A stretch of DNA of 38,674 nucleotides from Chloroflexota bacterium. GTDB taxonomy: Bacteria; Chloroflexota; Limnocylindria; Limnocylindrales; CSP1-4. The stretch is taken from assembly GCA_003171065.1 (NCBI GenBank), contig PMXQ01000103.1:1-38674 (forward strand), read 5' to 3'. Made by a program: the position numbers and the translations under genes. Below, one piece after another: positions 23,308 through 31,097 of the stretch (its first letter is position 1; each line of letters begins with the position of its first letter). The notes below the pieces were generated by a model that worked only from the letters and a program-made list of their open reading frames with translations, ran no database searches and was not told the origin of the DNA.

Positions 23308-24516
23308 TCAGACAATGGCCGCCGCAAGACTGGCGGTGGCTCGGAACGGGACCGAGGTTGCCGCGCCGATGGCCCGGTCGAAGATGCGGCGGTACTCGGC
23401 GCCGACCTCCCACCACACCATCTTCCGTGTGTGCTCATACGCCCGGCGACCCATCGAGCTTCGCAGCTCGTGATCGCCAAGGAGCTCCACGAACGCATCC
23501 GAGAAGGCTTCGGGCGAGCGCGAGACGAGCCTGCCGCGTCCTTCGGCGAGAAGCTCCGAGGCGTAGACGAACGGGGTCGAGACGATGGCCTTACCGGCTG
23601 CCATGCCGTAGGCCAGCGTGCCGGAGGTGCTCTGGTCGAGGTTCGGGTATGGCGTCGTCACGATGTCCGCGGCTTCGAGCCAGGTCCCGAGCTCGACACG
23701 ACCGACGAACCGATCGACGAACTGGACGTGGTCGCCCAGGCCAAGGGCCGCGACGCGAGCCTTGAGACTGTCGCGGTAGGCTTCGCCGTCGCGGGCGAGT
23801 ATCCCCGGGTGAGTTGCGCCGAGGATCACGTAGCACACCGTGGGCACGGCCTTGATCACTGCCGGCATCGCCTCGATGACCGACTCGAAGCCCTTGCCGG
23901 GCCCGATCAGGCCGAAGCTCAGGATCACCGTACGGTCCTTGAGGCCGAGACGGGGTTTGGCCGTGTCGGCGGCGACGAGCGGCAGATGCGGGATGCCATG
24001 CGGGACGATGGCGACTCGCGTGGGGTCCACGCCGTAGACGCTCGTGAGAAGCGACGCGCCCGCGCGTGACATGACGACCGATGTCTGGGCTGCGCTGACC
24101 AGTCCCCTCAGGATCTCCCTCTGGGCCGGCGTGGGCCGCGCCAGCACGGTGTGAAGTGTCGCCACGACCGGCACTCGCAGGGCATGGACGAAGTCGAGAA
24201 CGTAGGAGCCATCGTCGCCGCCCCAGATGCCGTACTCGTGCTGGACGCAGACGACTTTCACCCCGCACTCGTTGAGCGCCCGCGCGACATACGTGTAATC
24301 CGTCTCGACATCGCGTCTGATGCGATGTCGGACCTCGGCCGGGTAGGGGCCGGGCTCGTCGGACGGGTGCAGGGCCACGATCTCACGCTCGCCGACGGTC
24401 GTGGCCAGGTCGTAGGTGAAGGTCGCGATGCCGCACCGACGCGGGGCATACGTGGAAACGAAGGCGGTTCTCGAGATGAGGTGCTCCTGTCGAGGTGGAT
24501 CCTGCCGTCTGGCCAT
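23308..24516 (-). CDS. Glycosyltransferase family 4 (GT-B)
   Basis: This GT-B protein of up to 402 aa begins its fold at RTAFVSTYAPRRCGIATFTYDLA. It has VQHEYGIWGGDDGSYV, a first-domain donor-side ATLHTVL, the hinge VPHGI, and the nucleotide-sugar domain with SFGLIGPGKGFESVIEAMP, then NLDQSTSGTLAYGMAAGKAIVSTPF in place of the usual ExxxxxxxE element. It transfers a sugar from an activated donor. Donor and acceptor are unknown, though the HEYGIWGG type is found in enzymes acting on soluble or surface glycans. ATG 24516 adds 13 residues and has no Shine-Dalgarno. The best ribosome site is inside the frame ahead of ATC 24477. The gene lies between csp and the helicase gene on the same strand. 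Confidence 0.9.
   Translation of the reverse strand: MARRQDPPRQEHLISRTAFVSTYAPRRCGIATFTYDLATTVGEREIVALHPSDEPGPYPAEVRHRIRRDVETDYTYVARALNECGVKVVCVQHEYGIWGGDDGSYVLDFVHALRVPVVATLHTVLARPTPAQREILRGLVSAAQTSVVMSRAGASLLTSVYGVDPTRVAIVPHGIPHLPLVAADTAKPRLGLKDRTVILSFGLIGPGKGFESVIEAMPAVIKAVPTVCYVILGATHPGILARDGEAYRDSLKARVAALGLGDHVQFVDRFVGRVELGTWLEAADIVTTPYPNLDQSTSGTLAYGMAAGKAIVSTPFVYASELLAEGRGRLVSRSPEAFSDAFVELLGDHELRSSMGRRAYEHTRKMVWWEVGAEYRRIFDRAIGAATSVPFRATASLAAAIV
24484..24488 (-). promoter_or_regulatory. Shine-Dalgarno that points to a non-standard start
   Basis: AGGAG on the minus strand lies inside the annotated glycosyltransferase frame, 6 nt upstream of the ATC codon at 24477-24475. Family members start within a few residues of the RTAFVSTY strand, so this site is in the expected place. 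No ATG, GTG or TTG is present there. Either ATC is used as start or the upstream ATG is real and the match is chance. Confidence 0.35.
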
Positions 24517-24571
24517 AGGCCAGACGCGGCCCGGAGCGAAGGGCGCCCGGGCCGCGAATTGCCCAAGCGGA

Positions 24572-24775
24572 CTAGGCTGCGCTCACCTGGACGGCGCGCG
24601 GGCCCTTGGGGCTCGTCTCGATCTCGAACGAGACACGCTCGCCGCCGACGAGACGGTCGAAGTCGAGGGGGGCCTGGAGGCCGCCGCGATGGAAGAAGTA
24701 TTCCTTGCCATCCTCGGCGGAGATGAAGCCGAAGCCGCGATCGGCCACGACCTTCTTAACAGTACCGGTGGTCAT
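24572..24775 (-). CDS. csp: Cold-shock domain protein
   Basis: This 67-aa single cold-shock domain protein binds single-stranded RNA or DNA and melts RNA structure. RNP1 is DRGFGFIS (about 12-19) and RNP2 is KEYFFHRGG (about 24-32), with F in place of V in the common VFVH. The C terminus, ETSPKGPRAVQVSA, is the standard last strand. AGGGG precedes the ATG. The gene has its own upstream region of over 300 bp with palindromes, as is usual for csp genes with regulated leaders. It probably serves as an RNA chaperone alongside the DEAD-box helicase 1.5 kb downstream. Confidence 0.97.
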   Translation of the reverse strand: MTTGTVKKVVADRGFGFISAEDGKEYFFHRGGLQAPLDFDRLVGGERVSFEIETSPKGPRAVQVSAA

Positions 24776-24859
24776 GAGTGACCCCTATATTCTCTTCCCG
24801 AACCAGATGGCAGACGCACGGTCAGTTCGGAAAGGGGGGTAGACCACGCGGAGCGTTGC

Positions 24860-24914
24860 CGCAAAGTGCAACAACACCACCCACGGTACTCGCAATGTGC
24901 CATTTGCACAAATG
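24860..24914 (-). promoter_or_regulatory. Candidate csp promoter/operator with repeats
   Basis: The 333-bp gap between csp and the next plus-strand gene holds two near-identical direct repeats, CGCAAAGTGCAA (24860-24871) and CGCAATGTGCCA (24891-24902), 31 bp apart. An inverted repeat, CATTTG-CA-CAAATG (24901-24914), follows at once. The segment is AT-richer than its surroundings. Repeats spaced by about three helical turns upstream of a cold-shock gene suggest a regulator site (inference). A TATAGG about 15 nt before the csp start may be a separate -10 box or part of the leader. Confidence 0.4.
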
Positions 24915-25108
24915 CGAGCCGCCGGCGTCGCGTCCTCGTCGTTGCCGGCCTTGCGGCTGGCGTCGGGGTCCCGCGGCCGAACCGCAGCCTGCGGCCTTGA
25001 CTCCTGCCCGGCTTGACCTCCGGCTTCCGCGGCCCCACTGTGATATACAGTCGACCGCGCCGGGTCACGATTCCGTCACTCGCAGCGCACGGCAGATCGG
25101 ATGCCCTC

Positions 25109-25390
25109 GTGGCGCGCAGATCCTTCACCACCCCCGACGCGCTCATCGTGGTGAGCAGCGACGGCTACTTCGACGTCTTTCGCCCGGACCATCGCCGGCC
25201 CAACGACAAACCTGCCTATCGCGGCGTCCTGGCCGAGCTGGGGCCGACCGTACGGGGCCAGAACGACAGGCTGTCTGTCCGCCCAGATTCACCCATTCTG
25301 GAGACTGCCGTTTCCGTCTGGGCCGCGCACCACGGCGCCGCCGCGGTGAATGGCGAGCTCGGCCTGGGCCGCAATGGCGCCCAGAGCTAG
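25109..25390 (+). CDS. Hypothetical protein, uncertain
   Basis: I do not recognise this protein. From GTG 25109 the frame gives 93 aa with SFTTPDALIVVSSDGYFDVFRPD near the start, LAELGPTVRGQNDRLSVRPDSP in the middle and an Ala/Gly-rich end. Third positions are GC-rich through most of it, as in real genes here, and the N-terminal part reads like two beta strands. There is no Shine-Dalgarno before the GTG, and the frame stays open upstream to 25013, so the start is unsure. It is divergent from csp. Confidence 0.35.
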   Translation: MARRSFTTPDALIVVSSDGYFDVFRPDHRRPNDKPAYRGVLAELGPTVRGQNDRLSVRPDSPILETAVSVWAAHHGAAAVNGELGLGRNGAQS

Positions 25391-25534
25391 GACGCCCCGC
25401 CGGACCCGCCAACACCCGGGACCGAGCCTCGGCCCCATCGTGCGGCCTCCGGCTGATCCGCTCGCCGGCGCCGCCGGCCTCCCTGCAGTCGATCCGCCCG
25501 CCTCGCCCCGAACCGCCTCCGAAAGGATCCCCCG

Positions 25535-25777
25535 ATGACAGAAGAAACGACGCCTACGCCCCAGCGCTCCGAGCCGGATCGCGGCCGGTCCGGATTCCGT
25601 TCCGCGTCCGTGGCCACGTCCGCCGACAGCCGCTCGAACGGCGGGTCCGGAGTCCACCGCAGCCATCTTCGCAACCGCAAGGCGTGGCTTGGGCAGCGAA
25701 CCCGGGCCGGCCAGACGTGGGCCCAGCGCAAGGCCGCGAGCGTCACCTACTGCCCCGCCAAGCAGCGGGTCGGGTAG
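25535..25777 (+). CDS. Small basic hypothetical protein
   Basis: This 80-aa, Arg/Ser/Thr/Gln-rich protein probably lacks a compact fold in its first 40 residues. The C-terminal half has RNRKAWLGQRTRAGQTWAQRKAASVTY, a basic helix with Trp residues at regular spacing that could bind RNA or DNA. AAAGGA is 8 nt before the ATG, and third positions are GC-rich. No family is known to me. It lies 144 bp after the previous uncertain gene on the same strand. Confidence 0.5.
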   Translation: MTEETTPTPQRSEPDRGRSGFRSASVATSADSRSNGGSGVHRSHLRNRKAWLGQRTRAGQTWAQRKAASVTYCPAKQRVG

Positions 25778-25868
25778 CGCGAGAGTCGGGGCCGGGCGGG
25801 GTCCGCCAAAGAAACGCCCGTGGCGAAGCCGCGGCCGGCCGGGGCAGGGCTCGTCGCGGGCCCTCGGG

Positions 25869-26294
25869 TCAACGACGGCGCCGCTCGCGTTCCAGCTCCA
25901 CCAGGCGGGCGTCGGATATGCCGAAATGGTGGGCGACCTCGTGACGGACCGTCTCGGCCACTCCGCGCGCCAGGGCGTCGGAGTCGCGAAACTGCCGCAG
26001 GTGCGGGCCACGAAAGATCGAGATCTTGCTCGCCACCGCGGCGTCTCCAGCTCCGTATGCGGTCCGCGGAACGCCGGTGTAGAGCCCGAGCAGGCCCGGC
26101 GCTCCGACTGAGGCGAGCTGGCCGAGCGTCGGCTCGTCTTCGATAACGATCGCCACGCTGCCCAGCCTTTCGCGGAAGACTTCGGGCAGCGAATCCAGGG
26201 CCGCGATCACGAGCGCCTCGAACGGGTCGCTCGCGTCCGGAGGACCCTCGGGTGCCGTGATGGGGTTCGCTGGGTGCTCGATATCGGGCTGCAT
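25869..26294 (-). CDS. Minimal zincin-type metallopeptidase family protein
   Basis: This protein of about 141 aa belongs to the minimal-zincin family (PF06262 type). The conserved part starts at DPFEALVIAALDSLPEVFRERLGSVAIVIED, continues with LLGLYTGVPRT, ISIFRGPHLR, and ends in the active-site helix VRHEVAHHFGISDARLVELE, with HEVAH as the HExxH zinc motif and the downstream Asp as the third ligand candidate. Family members are about 120-140 aa and cytoplasmic, with few characterised. I chose ATG 26294 because the upstream reading to 26399 is Arg-rich. No Shine-Dalgarno is visible. It is divergent from the YihY gene, so both may share the 190-bp region between. Confidence 0.9.
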   Translation of the reverse strand: MQPDIEHPANPITAPEGPPDASDPFEALVIAALDSLPEVFRERLGSVAIVIEDEPTLGQLASVGAPGLLGLYTGVPRTAYGAGDAAVASKISIFRGPHLRQFRDSDALARGVAETVRHEVAHHFGISDARLVELERERRRR

Positions 26295-26483
26295 TCGCGC
26301 ATTATCGGCCGCCCGCGAGTTTGGCCGCGGCATTCCAGCCGGCTCGGCCTCGGAAGCGAACACGCATCGTCCGCGCGGCCGCCGCCACATCGGCGCCACC
26401 GGTCAGTTCGTCGGGCGAATCCGGACACGGTTGCACCTGTAGGCTATCGATGCCGTGCACCGCGCCGCCGGCGACCGAGTCAC

Positions 26484-27413
26484 ATGCGCCCGCCGCGCCC
26501 GGAGGTGGAGTTGATCGCGCTGATCAAGACGTACGTGGGGCAGCTCGACCGCCACGACACGACCGGTCTCGCCGCCGAGCTGGCGTTCCGCTTCATGTTC
26601 GCGACCTTCCCCTTCGTGCTCTTCCTGGCGGCGCTTGGGAGCTTCATGGCCGGTTGGGTCGGCGTCGCCGACCCGACTTCTCGGATCATCTCGACGCTTG
26701 GCAACAGCATCCCGTCCGAAGTGGTCGGCCCTCTGAAGACAGAGCTCAATGACATCCTCACCCACACGGAACCCGCCCTGCTGTCCGTTGGGGCCGTGGT
26801 GACGCTCTACTCCGCGGCGGGTGGCATCAACGCCCTGATGAAGGCGATGAACCGCGCCTTCGCGGTGCGGGAAACCCGGCCGCTGCCGGGCCGCATCGGC
26901 CTGGCCATCGCGCTGACCGTGCTCAGCGGGATCGGCATCGTGGTCGGGGTCGTGATCGTCCTCGGCGGGATGCTCATGACGAGAGATTTGGCCGATCGCG
27001 CGGGCATCGGCCGCGAGACCTGGACGGCGCTCTCGATCATTCGCTGGCCGGTGGTCTTTGCCGTCCTGGTGCTCGCCGTCACGACGGTATTCCGCTACGC
27101 CGCGTGCGCTCGACCGCCGTGGCGTTGGGCGCTCCTCGGCGCCGCCGCCTTCGCCGTCGCCTGGCTCGTCGTGACCTTCGGCTTCGGTTTGTACGTGGCG
27201 AGCCTCGGGCACTTCCGCGCCACGTACGGCGCGCTCGGGGGCGTGATCGTCCTGATGCTGTGGTACTACCTGTCGGCGCTCATCCTCGTTGGCGCCGCCG
27301 AGCTCGTGGCGCTGCTGACCGCGACGTTCGGTCCGGACAGTCGCGCCGGCCGGGACGGCCCGTCGGAAACCGACGGTCAATCGGAGTCGCCGGCAGTCGA
27401 GACTGGCCCTTGA
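26484..27413 (+). CDS. YihY/BrkB-family membrane protein
   Basis: This 309-aa protein has six membrane segments. It opens with the family-typical helix LAAELAFRFMFATFPFVLFLAALGSF (about 28-53), has a central VGAVVTLYSAAGGINALMKAMNRAF, paired hydrophobic segments at about 135-160 and 185-205, and closes with the FGLYVASLGHFRATYGALGGVIVLMLWYYLSALILVGAAEL signature (about 232-275), in which ATYGALGGVIVLMLW-Y is diagnostic. The C-terminal 30 residues are polar. BrkB/YihY proteins are inner-membrane proteins of unsettled function, once called RNase BN in error. There is no clear Shine-Dalgarno at ATG 26484. Confidence 0.93.
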   Translation: MRPPRPEVELIALIKTYVGQLDRHDTTGLAAELAFRFMFATFPFVLFLAALGSFMAGWVGVADPTSRIISTLGNSIPSEVVGPLKTELNDILTHTEPALLSVGAVVTLYSAAGGINALMKAMNRAFAVRETRPLPGRIGLAIALTVLSGIGIVVGVVIVLGGMLMTRDLADRAGIGRETWTALSIIRWPVVFAVLVLAVTTVFRYAACARPPWRWALLGAAAFAVAWLVVTFGFGLYVASLGHFRATYGALGGVIVLMLWYYLSALILVGAAELVALLTATFGPDSRAGRDGPSETDGQSESPAVETGP

Positions 27414-27502
27414 CCACGCCCAGTGACGTCTGAACCGGCTCTACCCGATCGTCGCCCCGATCCTGCCGGCCTGACCTGGACGGGCCGAGCGCGAGAAACG
27501 AA

Positions 27503-27544
27503 GACCGGGCCGCGGGGATGGCCCGGGCCCGGTCGTGTGTGCCG
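27503..27544. terminator. GC hairpin between convergent genes
   Basis: GACCGGGCC (27503-27511) pairs perfectly with GGCCCGGTC (27536-27544). The insert, GCGGGGATGGCCCG, can add pairs. It lies between the YihY gene and the convergent serpin gene, 8 bp from the serpin stop, so it serves best as the serpin terminator. Confidence 0.6.
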
Positions 27545-27551
27545 GGGATAG

Positions 27552-29135
27552 TCAGCTGCTGGCGGACGGGTCGTCGATGCGGCCCATGAACAAGACGGCG
27601 CCCGAATAGTCTTCCTGGATGAAGTAGAGGAACGGCTTGTTGATGTGGAGCACAACATGGGGCGGAGGCGTTGGCTTGGCGCAGTCGCCGCAGGAGCCCT
27701 TCCCTCCTTCGACAACAGTGACCGCGGAGGCTGTCGTGCCTTCCTCGACCACATCGATGTTGGCCTGGTGGATCACGTGTTGTATGTACAGGGGCTCGTC
27801 TGTCGTAATGCCCGAGAAGTCGGCCAGATTCTTGTTGAACGCGGTCGGCATGCCCATGGCAGCCAGAATGTCCGAGAGGTCGAACCTGGTGTTGGCTGAA
27901 AACCGCGGCAGCGTCAGGTCCACGTTGTAGGTCGAGAGCCCGCTCTCGATGCCGGCGAGCTGGGCTGCCGTCAGGCCCTTCACGAATGAGGTCATGTCAT
28001 CGGGAACGACGATCGTCATCGACAGCGACGACCCGTCGCCGCCCATCGGGAGATCGATGGCCCGATAGCCCTTTCCGGCGGCGTACCCGAACAGCGCGCC
28101 CATGGCCATGGTTGGAACCGAGACCTTGGACCCGTCGGCGCGAGTGAACGGCAGCGACTTGGTCGCGTCCGGGTCGAACGGATCCGCCCAGGCCGCCTTG
28201 AGATAGATCGCGTTGGCCAGGGCGATGCGGGTGTCGGTGTCGACATCGCCCGCCTTCAGGATCTCGGGGATGCGGCCTTTGGTCCGCTCGCTCGCCCATT
28301 GGTTGATGATCTGCCGGGCCGCCTCGGGGTCCTTGATGTAGTCGACAAGCCCGACGCCGGCGCCAAAGCTGGAGCTCAGCGAATCGAGGAAGGCCTGCTC
28401 CAGGGTCATGTCCTTCTGCGAGAAGACGGCGTTGGAGACGTCCAGCTCCTGCACCGGCGTCTTGCCGGTTTCGTCCGGAGTGGCATCCGGATCGTCCGAC
28501 TCGAAGTCCGAATCGTCGTAGGTGGTCACGGCCTGGAGGGCCTGGATCAGGGCCACGATCTCGCTGGCCTGCCCGGTCGTCCCGAAGTCGTGGAGGACCT
28601 TGTCCATCTCCGTTGCGGTCTGGCCGCGAGCCCCGGCCCGGACCATGGCCAGGGCGAGGGCGATGCTCGTCGGGGAAGCGCACAGGTTGCCGCTCGAGTC
28701 GAGCTGGCGGAGCAGGTCGATGCCGAAGTCGTTGATCTCGGTGCCGGCCAGCGCGCCCATGTCGTCGGCCGGGGCCACCAGCGGGGCCGTGCCCATGGCA
28801 GTCTCGAATTCTGGCGCCGCGGTCCGCGTTGGGCCTGGTGTTGGCTTGAGCGTCGGCGATGGCGTGGGCTCGAGCGTCGGCCACGGCGTGTACGTCGGCC
28901 ACGGCGTCGGAGTGAGAATGGGCGATGGCGTGGGGTTGAGCGTCGGCCACGGCGTGTATGTCGGCCACGGCGTGTATGTCGGCCCGCTTGTAGGCGTCGG
29001 GCTCGCCATCGCGCTGCCGCAGGCGCCCACTACGATCGCCACCGTCAGCATGGCCGCGCCGGCTCGGATCCTGCGCCGCTGCGCCGTCGATCTCCGCCCC
29101 TGCGGATCCACCCACGATTGGCTGATCGCGTCCAT
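27552..29135 (-). CDS. Lipoprotein serpin on a Pro/Thr stalk
   Basis: This 527-aa protein opens with a signal ending in the lipobox VGAC ([10 protein letters not shown], about 32-41), so it should be lipid-anchored outside the cell. A 55-residue stalk of TYTPWP and TPSPTL units follows. The serpin fold starts at about 130 ([33 protein letters not shown]). The breach and shutter segments [16 protein letters not shown] and [10 protein letters not shown] are present. The hinge [12 protein letters not shown] fits an inhibitory serpin, and the signature [21 protein letters not shown] closes the protein. By hinge counting P1-P1' falls at Gly-Ser in [10 protein letters not shown], so specificity is unclear. 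An acidic insertion of about 25 residues sits between helices D and E. AAAGGGGG 8 nt upstream supports ATG 29135. Confidence 0.93.
   Translation of the reverse strand: MDAISQSWVDPQGRRSTAQRRRIRAGAAMLTVAIVVGACGSAMASPTPTSGPTYTPWPTYTPWPTLNPTPSPILTPTPWPTYTPWPTLEPTPSPTLKPTPGPTRTAAPEFETAMGTAPLVAPADDMGALAGTEINDFGIDLLRQLDSSGNLCASPTSIALALAMVRAGARGQTATEMDKVLHDFGTTGQASEIVALIQALQAVTTYDDSDFESDDPDATPDETGKTPVQELDVSNAVFSQKDMTLEQAFLDSLSSSFGAGVGLVDYIKDPEAARQIINQWASERTKGRIPEILKAGDVDTDTRIALANAIYLKAAWADPFDPDATKSLPFTRADGSKVSVPTMAMGALFGYAAGKGYRAIDLPMGGDGSSLSMTIVVPDDMTSFVKGLTAAQLAGIESGLSTYNVDLTLPRFSANTRFDLSDILAAMGMPTAFNKNLADFSGITTDEPLYIQHVIHQANIDVVEEGTTASAVTVVEGGKGSCGDCAKPTPPPHVVLHINKPFLYFIQEDYSGAVLFMGRIDDPSASS
28823..29000. 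repeat. Stalk-coding repeats in the serpin gene
   Basis: The stalk is coded by imperfect 18-bp repeats of GTGTATGTCGGCCACGGC type, with two exact neighbours near 28950-28984 and related units at 28870-28905. They translate to TYTPWP units alternating with NPTPSP units. All are in frame. Confidence 0.8.
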
Positions 29136-29339
29136 CTCAGCAACCCCCTTTGGCCCACGGCGTCTCGCCGAGGTTCTGCCGCGTATGACGTTACCGCGCG
29201 GGCGACCGTTTCGGCAGCGGACAACGAAGATTCTCGGAGTTGTCCGAAAGGCGACACCGGGCCGCCCCCGGCGTGCCCACGATGTACGGCAGGCCGGTCG
29301 TGCCGGGAGGTCGACCACATCGTCCGAGGGGCGATGTTG

Positions 29340-29618
29340 GGCCCAGGTTTCCGTCTCGATCCTGTGGGGAGTCATCGCCATGGCGGTCTTCATCACCGGC
29401 ATCGTGGGCTGGCGGCAGCTCGTCCGCGAGGCCGGCCTGGCCCTGCTCGCCCTGGCCACCGGCAAGGTCTTCCTCTTCGACCTGAGCTACCTCGACGTCG
29501 CGTACCAGTGCTGTCGCTGATGGGCCTCGGCCTGCTCCTGCTGGCAGGTGCCTACTTCTATCAGTCGCTGCGGCCGCGCCGGCCCAACCCCGGCGACGGC
29601 AGTGCTCCCGCGGAGTAG
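29340..29618 (+). pseudogene. DUF2339 membrane protein, truncated and frameshifted tail
   Basis: The plus strand carries the last part of a DUF2339-type membrane protein: [46 protein letters not shown] in one frame, then VLSLMGLGLLLLAGAYFYQ-LRPR in the next. The two parts would join as AY-VLSL in intact relatives. The break is at CAGTG (about 29507-29511), where one extra G restores the frame. No start or N-terminal region of the usual several hundred residues is present upstream, since the serpin gene begins 205 bp away on the other strand. It is a remnant unless the frameshift is a sequencing error, and the truncation remains in either case. Confidence 0.75.
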
Positions 29619-29635
29619 CCGGGCTGGGAGGAACG

Positions 29636-29791
29636 ATGTCCGGATTCGCGGGAACGCTGGTGGTGGCCGCGCTGGCGGTCGCGGCTAGACCGGGCACGCA
29701 GCCTGGGCGGCCGCTCAGGGTTGGGCCGCGTCGAGTTGGTGTCGGGCGGCACTTGTGTTACCCGAGGGGGGCGCGCACGCTGAGCGTCTGA
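29636..29791 (+). pseudogene. Possible 5' remnant of a DUF3999-like gene
   Basis: Seventeen bases after the DUF2339 stop, GGGAGGAACG precedes an ATG whose frame starts MSGFAGTLVVAALAVAA, a credible signal-peptide start. It then turns into Arg/Gly-rich sequence and stops after 51 codons. In many genomes a secreted DUF3999 protein follows DUF2339 at this spacing, so this looks like its surviving first codons. The assignment rests on position and the signal-like start only. Confidence 0.4.
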
Positions 29792-29934
29792 CCGACCCCG
29801 TGCCGATGCCTCGGTTCCCGAGACTGCGTCAAGCCGGCAGCGGGAAGGTCCCTGTGTTCGTTCCGCTTCCCCGTCTATACCACGTGCTGCCTCAAAGGCG
29901 GCCGGAGTCGGCGGACCGCGTCGAGCAGCGGGCG

Positions 29935-30069
29935 ATGGCGATGTGGCCGAGGCTGGACCATCGCGCCATCCATCGATGCCACGGCAACGCCGCCCGCATC
30001 GCCATCCATGTCGCCCGCCGAACCAAGATGACGCCCAAGGCCATCGAGACGCTGATCGCCGATCGGTAG
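29935..30069 (+). CDS. Small hypothetical protein, 44 aa
   Basis: This short protein, with MAMWPRLDHRAIHRCHGNAARI and VARRTKMTPKAIETLI, is basic and likely a two-helix unit with a helix-turn-helix feel in the second half (RRTKMTPKAIETLI). Third positions are GC-rich from about 29900 on. No ribosome site is visible. The frame is open upstream to 29755, so a longer start is possible, for example MPRFPRL at about 29806. Nothing else identifies it. Confidence 0.5.
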   Translation: MAMWPRLDHRAIHRCHGNAARIAIHVARRTKMTPKAIETLIADR

Positions 30070-30106
30070 TCCGCGATTCGGTCCGGCCACGGCGCCTCGA
30101 GCCCCA

Positions 30107-30322
30107 TCGCGCCATGCCGGGGTGCTGGCCGGCCTCGCCACAGTCGGCATCGTCGTCCCGTCCGGCTGGTGGAAGGTCCTGGTCGGGGCGGCGCCCACCC
30201 GCGTCCATCGTGCTGCTCGCGCTCTTCTTCAGCCCCCACCTCGCCCTCGGCATCGCGACCGACGCCGTCCTGCTGTTCGTTCTGGGCTCAGTCTGGGCCC
30301 CGCCGCCGCGTCCGCCATGTAG
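30107..30322 (+). pseudogene. Frameshifted small membrane-protein remnant
   Basis: Two hydrophobic stretches that belong together lie in different frames: VLAGLATVGIVVPSGWWKVLVGA (frame from 30122) and SIVLLALFFSPHLALGIATDAVLLFVLGS (other frame, from about 30207). In relatives a WW-containing helix is followed directly by a VLLLLFFHP-type helix. The shift lies between about 30185 and 30206. The end is unclear: a stop exists in the first frame at about 30320. It has no start codon with a ribosome site. The region 30323-30426 holds only the next gene's upstream sequence. Confidence 0.55.
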
Positions 30323-30426
30323 CCGGCCGCCGACCGCCGGGCGCCGGCTCGGGTACGATCTGGCGACCCGGCCCGGGTTCGACGCCAACCCAACCGCGTC
30401 GCCGGCCGGCCGTTTCGTGAGGCTTT

Positions 30427-31092
30427 ATGGCGACTGAGATCACCGCTGTCGCGTTCGACCTGGGCGGCGTCCTGATCGACTGGAACCCGCGCCACCTGTA
30501 TCGGAAGGTATTCGGCGCCGACGAGACGGCCATGGAGCGGTTCCTGGCCGTAGTCTGCACTCCGGAGTGGAATGCCCGCCTCGATGCCGGCCGCCCGTTC
30601 GGCGAGGCCGTGGCAGAGCTGGTGGCGGCGCACCCGGACCAGGCCGATCTGATCATCGCCTTCCAGCTGCGCTGGCCGGAGATGCTTGGCGGGGCGTTCG
30701 AGGGCACGGTCGCGATCCTGCGCGAGCTGCGAGGTGCCGGCCTCCGAACCTATGCCCTGAGCAACTGGTCGGCCGAGACTTTCCCCGGAACGCGGTCGCG
30801 CTATCCGTTCCTGGACGAGATGGACGGCATCCTCATCTCGGGCGAGGTCGGGGTCGGCAAGCCCGACCCGGTCATCTTCCGCGAGTTCCTGAGGCGCTTC
30901 GACCTGACGGCGCAGAACACGGTCTACATCGACGACTGGGAGCGGAACGTGGCGGCGGCCGGGGCGCTTGGCATGATCGCCATCCGGTTCGTGGACGCGG
31001 CTCAGCTGCGCGCAGACCTCCGGGGCCTGGGGCTGCCGCTCGCAGCAGAAGCGCCGGCGAGGGCTGCCCACGTTACGGGCGGAGTACCCTGA
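30427..31092 (+). CDS. HAD-IA hydrolase (haloacid-dehalogenase/phosphatase type)
   Basis: This 221-aa HAD hydrolase has motif I FDLGGVLIDW (DxGGVL, the form found in FMN phosphatase-like YihX and haloacid dehalogenase relatives), motif II ALSNWS, motif III VGKPDPVIF and motif IV YIDDWERN. The helical cap is between 25 and 90. The reaction is hydrolysis of a small phosphate ester or haloacid, and the DLGG form with SNW favours a YihX-like sugar-phosphate phosphatase. GTGAGG 5 nt before the ATG supports the start. Five bases separate it from the next gene, so the two form an operon. It is a different HAD branch from the phosphatase at 20596. Confidence 0.92.
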   Translation: MATEITAVAFDLGGVLIDWNPRHLYRKVFGADETAMERFLAVVCTPEWNARLDAGRPFGEAVAELVAAHPDQADLIIAFQLRWPEMLGGAFEGTVAILRELRGAGLRTYALSNWSAETFPGTRSRYPFLDEMDGILISGEVGVGKPDPVIFREFLRRFDLTAQNTVYIDDWERNVAAAGALGMIAIRFVDAAQLRADLRGLGLPLAAEAPARAAHVTGGVP

Positions 31093-31097
31093 TTCAC

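Noticed and set aside
25289..26011. 240-codon minus-strand frame
   Set aside because: It overlaps the zincin gene in another frame, has Arg/Gly/Pro composition, and lacks a ribosome site.
28299..29339. Plus-strand reading leading into the DUF2339 remnant
   Set aside because: It is antisense to the well-supported serpin gene and has no DUF2339-like features before about 29340.
29943..30437. 164-codon plus-strand frame as one intact gene
   Set aside because: Only its last part reads as a membrane helix. The preceding helix is in another frame, so I treat it as a frameshifted remnant.
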